From assembly GCA_903842475.1 (NCBI GenBank), contig CAIMMA010000010.1, forward strand, positions 1 to 30,306: a DNA stretch of 30,306 nt, in the 5' to 3' direction. This DNA comes from an uncultured bacterium (GTDB lineage Bacteria; Desulfobacterota; Desulfobulbia; Desulfobulbales; Desulfobulbaceae). The first letter of the stretch is position 1; each line of letters opens with the position of its first letter. A program made the position numbers and the translations under genes. A model generated the notes under the pieces. The model was not told the DNA's origin and did no database searches. It worked only from the letters and a program-made list of their open reading frames with translations. This document shows, in pieces, positions 25,318 through 30,306 of the stretch.

Positions 25318-26933
25318 CTCTTGTGCAGACCAACCCGGTTGTCGGTGCCTTTGATCGTAACCTTCAGCAAATTCTAGAGTGGATTGAGAGGGCGAAACAG
25401 GCCGGCTGCGATCTCGTTGTTTTTCCGGAGTTGTCCCTGTGCGGCTACCCGCCGCAGGATTTGTTGGAACGTACCAGTTTTCTGGATGCCCATGATCGCG
25501 TCCTGGTTGAACTCATCCGTCAGCTCGACGGCATCACCTGCATCATCGGGGCCCTTGAGCGACGAAGCGGGCCAGGGAAACCGTTGTACAATTCTGCGTT
25601 TGTGCTTGAGAAAAACAAGATCGCCTATCGGGCCCGCAAGCAGCTGCTGCCCACCTACGATGTGTTTGACGAGACCCGTTATTTTGAGGCGGGTGGCACC
25701 TCGACGGTGTTTCCTCTGCAAGGGTTGCACTTTGGCCTGACCGTCTGCGAGGACATCTGGTGGCGCCGGGAATCCTACCAGATCAATCCCCTTGAGGGAA
25801 TCGCGATCGGGCCTGTGGTTCCCGACTGTCTCATCAATATTTCGGCATCTCCCTACTATCACGGCAAGTTGGGCGAGCGCCAGCGAATTTTTACCCAGTT
25901 GTGCCGGGAAAACAATCTGCCCCTGCTGTACGTCAATCAAGTCGGGGGGCAGGACGGGCTGGTTTTTGATGGTCATTCGATGGTGATCAATGGTGCCGGA
26001 GCGCTCTCGGGCGTAGCTGCCGGTTTTGCCGAAGATATGCTGGTGGTTGACAGCGACACCTGGGATGAAACCAGCGGGCAGGCTCTGGAGGACTCGGTTG
26101 CCCGAGTCGAAGAAGCGCTGGTGCTCGGGGTACGGGATTATCTGCACAAGAGTGGTTTTACCAGGGCGGTGCTCGGATTGTCCGGTGGTATTGACTCGGC
26201 GGTCACCGCAGTGCTCGGTTGTCGGGCTTTGGGGCCGGAAAACGTACTGTGTGTTGCCATGCCTTCGCCTTTCACGTCGCAGCATTCCATTGATGATGCC
26301 CGGGAATTGGCGAGAAACCTTGGTTGCGGGTTTGAGATCATCGAGATCACCCAGGCGATGACTGCTTACCGGGATACCTTGGGCCCGCTGTTTGCCGGCC
26401 TCCCGGAGGATACCACCGAGCAGAACCTCCAGGCTCGGATCCGGGGTAATCTGCTCATGGCCTTGTCCAATAAATTCGGACGTTTGTTGCTTTCCACCGG
26501 CAATAAGTCGGAGATGGCCGTGGGCTACTGTACGCTTTATGGGGACATGAGCGGCGGCCTGGCCGTGATTGCCGATGTTCCCAAAGGCATGGTGTATGAA
26601 CTTGCCCACTTGATGAACCAAAAGCGGGAAGTCATCCCGGCGCGCATTATTGCCCGGCCGCCGACCGCTGAACTTAAACCGGATCAGTGCGATCAGGACG
26701 ATCTGCCCCCCTATGAAGTGCTCGATCAGGTGCTGCATGCCTACCTCGAAGAATACCGGGGGGTCGAGGAAATCGCCGCCGGTGGCGTGGATGTACAGTT
26801 GGTCAGGGATATCGTCCGGCGGATAAAGTTTAACGAATATAAACGTAAACAGGCGCCGCTCGGCCTCAAGGTGACCACCAAGGCCTTTGGCCCGGGACGC
26901 CGCTATCCGGTGGTGCAGGGGTTTATCGAGTGA
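25308..26933 (+). CDS. nadE: Glutamine-dependent NAD+ synthetase
   Basis: 541 residues, the short two-domain bacterial form. The N-terminal nitrilase-like glutaminase has the Glu41-Lys111-Cys147 triad (FPELSLCGYPP, ARKQLLPTYDVFDE, LTVCEDIWW). The C-terminal synthetase has the ATP-pyrophosphatase loop SGGIDS at 292-297 and later the STGNKSEMAVGYCTLYGDM block. It amidates nicotinic acid adenine dinucleotide to NAD+ using glutamine. The start is TTG at 25308, inferred because MKIALVQTNPVVG is the family N-terminus and no ATG or GTG fits. The start codon lies inside an inverted repeat, which suggests translational control. Confidence 0.97.
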   Translation: MKIALVQTNPVVGAFDRNLQQILEWIERAKQAGCDLVVFPELSLCGYPPQDLLERTSFLDAHDRVLVELIRQLDGITCIIGALERRSGPGKPLYNSAFVLEKNKIAYRARKQLLPTYDVFDETRYFEAGGTSTVFPLQGLHFGLTVCEDIWWRRESYQINPLEGIAIGPVVPDCLINISASPYYHGKLGERQRIFTQLCRENNLPLLYVNQVGGQDGLVFDGHSMVINGAGALSGVAAGFAEDMLVVDSDTWDETSGQALEDSVARVEEALVLGVRDYLHKSGFTRAVLGLSGGIDSAVTAVLGCRALGPENVLCVAMPSPFTSQHSIDDARELARNLGCGFEIIEITQAMTAYRDTLGPLFAGLPEDTTEQNLQARIRGNLLMALSNKFGRLLLSTGNKSEMAVGYCTLYGDMSGGLAVIADVPKGMVYELAHLMNQKREVIPARIIARPPTAELKPDQCDQDDLPPYEVLDQVLHAYLEEYRGVEEIAAGGVDVQLVRDIVRRIKFNEYKRKQAPLGLKVTTKAFGPGRRYPVVQGFIE

Positions 26934-26968
26934 GGCGGTAAACCCGCCGCATCGTGCATTTGGGTGCA

Positions 26969-26995
26969 GCAAATTTGAGTTTGCAGTTCTTTTTT
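26969..26995 (+). terminator. Probable intrinsic terminator after nadE
   Basis: GCAAA (26969-26973) pairs with TTTGC (26980-26984) around a 6-base loop, followed shortly by TTCTTTTTT. The stem is short but the T-tract is good. It separates nadE from the cytochrome gene. Confidence 0.45.
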
Positions 26996-27057
26996 CCTTC
27001 CTTCTGCCTGGCCCGCACTTCCCGGTCAGGCGCTATCCGAGACGATCAAGACGAGAC

Positions 27058-28827
27058 ATGGCCCGACCGCCCCGCAGTCTCATTGCCGCTATCCTGTTCG
27101 TGCCAATCATTGTGCTGGTGATAGGGTATCTTATTTTTCGTGAGCAGACCATCAAGCGGCCTGAGCAGTTGTCCGTGACCACCTCGGGATTGGTCGAGAT
27201 GTGTCTGAGCTGTCATACCACCGAGCATCTTGACGGTGCCCATGACCGACTGGTGGTCGGCTGCTCCCCCTGTCATCTTGGCGACCCCTTGGCCATTGAT
27301 AAAGGCAAGGCCCATGCGGGCATGGTGCTCAATCCCGGCGATTTGCGGGTGGTTGCCAAGACCTGCGCGGTTGAAGGGTGTCATCCGGCGGACGCTCACA
27401 AAGTGAAAAACTCGTTGATGGCGACCAATCGAGGGATTCTTTCGACCCTGCTGTATTACTGGGGAGAGCGGGAGCATCAGCATGCCGATATCACCGTTGA
27501 GCAACTCCTCAAGAGCGGTGAGACCTCGCTGGCGCTTGATTATTACCGAAAACTTTGCGCAACCTGCCACCTGTGGAAGCAGAAGAACGACCTGCCCGGA
27601 GCGCCGGCTTTTTTTAATGAAAAAGGGGGAGGGTGTTCGGCCTGCCATTATGTTTTGCCGGAAGGGACGCCCCGCAATACCGTCACCACGCAAATCCCCG
27701 AACTGACTGCCGAGGAGAAGAAAAATAAACCGCACCCCAGGGTGGTCAAGCAGGTTCCGGAAGAGAACTGCATCCGTTGCCATAACCGTTCCGGGCGGAC
27801 CGGCCTCTCCTATACCGGTATTTTTGAAGCCGAGGGCTATGGAACGCCCTATGAAAAGGGCGGGCAGTCCAGCCAGCGGTTGGCCGGCGACCGATTTTAT
27901 CTCAAGGTCGCCCCGGATATTCATCACCTTAAGAAGATGGCTTGCATCGACTGTCATACCCGCGACGAAATTATGGGCGACGGCACCAATTATGCCCACT
28001 ATGAAGAAGCACTGGAGATTTCCTGCCAAACCTGTCACGATAAAAATCCTGGGATAACGCGGAAGCAAAAACAGTTGACCAACGTGTCGGAAAAAGAGGG
28101 GCAGTTTGTGCTTACCGGCAAAATCGATGGCAATCAACGGCCTCTTCATCCGCCCCATGAGCAAGCCTGCAGCTATCCGGGGCACAAACGCGTTACCTGC
28201 GCGGCTTGTCATTCCACCTGGGTACCGCAGTGTTATGGGTGCCATGTCAAACGTGATAAAAGGGAAAAACACCTCGATAAACTGACCCTGCAGGAAACCC
28301 CGGGCTGGTGGGAAGAGGGGAGGTCGTACATTCGCTATGAGAAACCCATGCTGGCGGTCTGGGCTGACAAGGTGGTGATCGTCACTCCGGGTTGCCAGGA
28401 TCTGGTGACCTTGCTCGACGACAAGGGGGCCAGCGAAGGGGGCTTCAATCGTTTCACCATGGCTGCCATCAATCCGCACACCATTCAGGCCAAGGGGCGA
28501 TCCTGTAAGGAATGCCACGCCTCCTCTAAAACGGTGGGACTTGGCGAAGGCACCTTGGTAAAAAAAGCCGGGCAATGGCAGTTCTTTCCCGTAGATCGAG
28601 GGGTGGAAAATGCAGCGGGCCGGGCGCCGGGGTTTGATAATTTTGTGACTATTGAAGGGACGCCGTTGCAACACGGATCACGCCAGGATTTGCGGCCTTT
28701 TAACGGTGAGGAATTGCAGCGAGTTCTCCGGGTCGGGCTCTGTCTCGACTGCCACACCGGTGCCGATGATCCGGCCTACCGTAATTATGACTGGAAACGG
28801 CCCTGCCCGGTGTTTAAAGAGCCGTAG
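27058..28827 (+). CDS. Dodecaheme c-type cytochrome, membrane-anchored
   Basis: 589 residues from the ATG at 27058. An N-terminal hydrophobic helix (about 8-26, LIAAILFVPIIVLVIGYLI) acts as signal anchor, with the rest exported. Eleven CxxCH heme sites start at Cys 49, 69, 167, 193, 238, 296, 323, 381, 392, 483 and 562. A twelfth site has the longer CX4CH form (Cys103-Cys108-His109), as seen in tetraheme c3 and Hmc-type cytochromes of sulfate reducers. A heme-free stretch (about 397-482) contains a tryptophan- and tyrosine-rich segment. The protein is surely a periplasmic electron carrier or oxidoreductase subunit; I could not assign a named family. No partner subunit is encoded beside it. 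The start has only a weak ribosome binding site. Confidence 0.9.
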   Translation: MARPPRSLIAAILFVPIIVLVIGYLIFREQTIKRPEQLSVTTSGLVEMCLSCHTTEHLDGAHDRLVVGCSPCHLGDPLAIDKGKAHAGMVLNPGDLRVVAKTCAVEGCHPADAHKVKNSLMATNRGILSTLLYYWGEREHQHADITVEQLLKSGETSLALDYYRKLCATCHLWKQKNDLPGAPAFFNEKGGGCSACHYVLPEGTPRNTVTTQIPELTAEEKKNKPHPRVVKQVPEENCIRCHNRSGRTGLSYTGIFEAEGYGTPYEKGGQSSQRLAGDRFYLKVAPDIHHLKKMACIDCHTRDEIMGDGTNYAHYEEALEISCQTCHDKNPGITRKQKQLTNVSEKEGQFVLTGKIDGNQRPLHPPHEQACSYPGHKRVTCAACHSTWVPQCYGCHVKRDKREKHLDKLTLQETPGWWEEGRSYIRYEKPMLAVWADKVVIVTPGCQDLVTLLDDKGASEGGFNRFTMAAINPHTIQAKGRSCKECHASSKTVGLGEGTLVKKAGQWQFFPVDRGVENAAGRAPGFDNFVTIEGTPLQHGSRQDLRPFNGEELQRVLRVGLCLDCHTGADDPAYRNYDWKRPCPVFKEP

Positions 28828-28948
28828 GGTGACCTTTGCTGGTCGCATTGGTGCCGTCAGTGTTTTTTGTTCTTGTTAAAATCATCCAAAAGCGTTAGAG
28901 CGCACTGTTTTTTATCAATCGGATACAACGATTCCCCGAAGGAGTACA

Positions 28949-30160
28949 ATGATGTTGCCAGAAAAAATCACACTTGCGGATCGGGTCTTGCAGGTTCCGC
29001 CCTCACCGACGCTTGCCGTCAATGCCAAGGCGAAAGCACTCAGGGCCGCTGGGGCTGATATATTGAATTTCAGTGTGGGGGAGCCCGATCTGTCGACTCC
29101 GGCCCATGTTTGCGAGGCGGGGAAACAGGCGATTGATGCCGGACACACCCGTTATACACCGGTGGCCGGCATTGTTGAGTTGCGCGAGGCGATCTGCGCT
29201 CGGTTCCGTAAAGAGCATGGTTGGGAGTATGTGCCGGAGCAGGTGCAGGTCAGTTGCGGCGGCAAGCATGGGTTGTATAATATTTTCCAGGCGATTTTGA
29301 ATCCGGGGGACGAAGTCCTTATTCCCGCCCCCTATTGGGTTTCTTATCCCCCCATGGTTCAACTGGCGGGCGGAACTCCGGTGATTGTGCCGCTCAAGGA
29401 GGAGAATGATTTCGACCTTGATCCAACCGCGCTTGCCCAATATGCAACCGCCAAAACCAAGGCTATTATCCTGAACAGCCCTTCGAACCCCACGGGCGCC
29501 GTCTATACCCGGGCTTCTCTTGAAGCGGTGGCGAAGATGGCCTATGATCACGGCTGGCTGGTGGTTTCCGATGATATGTACGAGGAACTCACCTATGCCG
29601 AGGGGAAGATCGCCCATATACTCAACATCGATCCGCGGTTAAAAGAGCAATTGGTGATCTCCAACGGTGTTTCCAAATCCTTTGCGATGACCGGTTGGCG
29701 GATCGGGTATTCCGTGGGGCCGATCGAAGTTATTAAGGCGATGAATAAAATCCAGAGCCAGTCCACCTCGAATCCCGCAGCGCCTTCCCAGTACGCCGCC
29801 TTGGCCGCCCTGACCGGGCCCCAGGATTTTCCCGCCCAGTTACGGGAGGCCTTCCTGCCGCGTCGCGCATTTTTTGTGAAAGCGTTGCGCGCTATCAAAG
29901 GCGTGACCTGTGTGAACCCGATGGGAGCTTTTTACGTATTCCCTAATTTTTCTGCGTATTTCGGTAAATCCTTCCAAGGGAAAACCATTGATGGCTCGGT
30001 AGCCCTGGCCGATTACTTCCTCAGCGAGGCCAAAGTCGCTTCCGTACCTGGAGCCGCTTTCGGTGCGGACGCGTTTATCCGTTTTTCTTTTGCCACCTCG
30101 ATGACTGTTATCGAAAAAGGCATGGAGCGAATCCGGCTGGCGCTCGCTGCTTTACAATAA
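28949..30160 (+). CDS. Pyridoxal-phosphate class I aminotransferase (aspartate aminotransferase type 1b)
   Basis: 403 residues. It has FSVGEPDLSTPAHV near residue 40, the cofactor-binding NSPSNPTGAVYTR, and the Schiff-base Lys243 in ISNGVSKSFAMTGWRIGYSVG; the Arg in this last block and the later FIRFSFATS bind substrate carboxylates. This pattern fits the bacterial subgroup Ib aspartate aminotransferases, some of which also use prephenate. The reaction is aspartate + 2-oxoglutarate to oxaloacetate + glutamate. GAAGGAG lies before the ATG at 28949; a second ATG follows at once. It is transcribed alone, after the cytochrome gene. Confidence 0.93.
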   Translation: MMLPEKITLADRVLQVPPSPTLAVNAKAKALRAAGADILNFSVGEPDLSTPAHVCEAGKQAIDAGHTRYTPVAGIVELREAICARFRKEHGWEYVPEQVQVSCGGKHGLYNIFQAILNPGDEVLIPAPYWVSYPPMVQLAGGTPVIVPLKEENDFDLDPTALAQYATAKTKAIILNSPSNPTGAVYTRASLEAVAKMAYDHGWLVVSDDMYEELTYAEGKIAHILNIDPRLKEQLVISNGVSKSFAMTGWRIGYSVGPIEVIKAMNKIQSQSTSNPAAPSQYAALAALTGPQDFPAQLREAFLPRRAFFVKALRAIKGVTCVNPMGAFYVFPNFSAYFGKSFQGKTIDGSVALADYFLSEAKVASVPGAAFGADAFIRFSFATSMTVIEKGMERIRLALAALQ

Positions 30161-30166
30161 TCAACA

Positions 30167-30261
30167 TCCGGACAGGTGACGTGTCTCTGTCTGGAACATG
30201 GACAGCCATAACCTTCCCGCTGTCGCAGCAGACTCGAACTGTGCCATGGTTCCTGGCACAG
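30167..30261 (+). other. Hairpin-rich tail, possibly overlapping the start of another gene
   Basis: Two clear dyads are present. TCCGGACAG/CTGTCTGGA (30167-30175 and 30187-30195, one G-U) is a possible terminator for the aminotransferase gene. CTGTGCCA/TGGCACAG (30239-30246 and 30254-30261) is a perfect 8-bp stem with a 7-base loop. A GTG at 30181 opens a frame to the end of the window (SLSGTWTAITFPLSQQ...), and an ATG at 30198 opens another. I cannot tell whether either is a real gene from the 100-odd bases available. Confidence 0.4.
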
Positions 30262-30306
30262 AACGATCAGCCGCCGGTAATGTCCCGCTTTTTCTCGGAA
30301 GAGCGA

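Overview
The window looks like a chromosomal segment of an anaerobic, cytochrome-rich, Gram-negative bacterium, most likely a sulfate- or sulfur-metabolising member of the Desulfobulbales/Desulfobacterota. This placement is an inference. It rests on a twelve-heme c-type cytochrome, an AhbD-type anaerobic heme synthase, an ErcA-like iron alcohol dehydrogenase paired with a hybrid histidine kinase, a tripartite RND pump, and moderately GC-rich coding DNA. I see no tRNA, rRNA, CRISPR array, phage or classical insertion sequence.

Layout. Bases 1-3347 hold the 3' part of a histone-deacetylase-family gene, then an ercA-like dehydrogenase and a PAS/HisKA/HATPase/REC kinase, which form a tight pair behind a good sigma70-like promoter. 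Bases 3532-5600 are a small accessory patch: a NIPSNAP gene, a REP-associated tyrosine transposase (RAYT) with its terminal sequences, an unrecognised helical protein, and two inverted copies of a 26-bp palindromic REP-like element. Bases 5650-11255 (minus strand) are a complete tripartite efflux operon in the order TolC-like, adaptor, RND permease. A small exported protein built of 11-residue LEA-like repeats is transcribed divergently from it.

Bases 11995-17521 (minus strand) carry ahbD, hemE, an HD-domain protein, an OmpA-family lipidless outer-envelope protein with its own strong promoter, and a beta-CASP metallo-beta-lactamase RNase-like gene whose 3' end is frameshifted at a G6 tract. 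Bases 17819-18641 hold a universal stress protein and the remains of a PilZ-domain gene. Bases 18642-20882 show an odd arrangement: two minus-strand genes separated by a small plus-strand membrane-protein gene that fills the whole gap. Bases 21082-30160 (plus strand) are mostly housekeeping genes: lon, mltG, a cold-shock protein, glutamine-dependent nadE, the dodecaheme cytochrome, and a class I aminotransferase. The last 146 bases contain several hairpins and possibly the start of another gene.

Most of the window is ordinary core genome. The points I consider most worth a second look are the hemE/ahbD neighbourhood with its hairpin-masked ribosome binding site, the nadE TTG start inside an inverted repeat, the periplasmic 11-mer repeat protein, the twelve-heme cytochrome, the interleaved gene arrangement at 18.6-20.9 kb, and the REP/RAYT patch. 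I do not see a clear multi-gene system that I would call wholly new.
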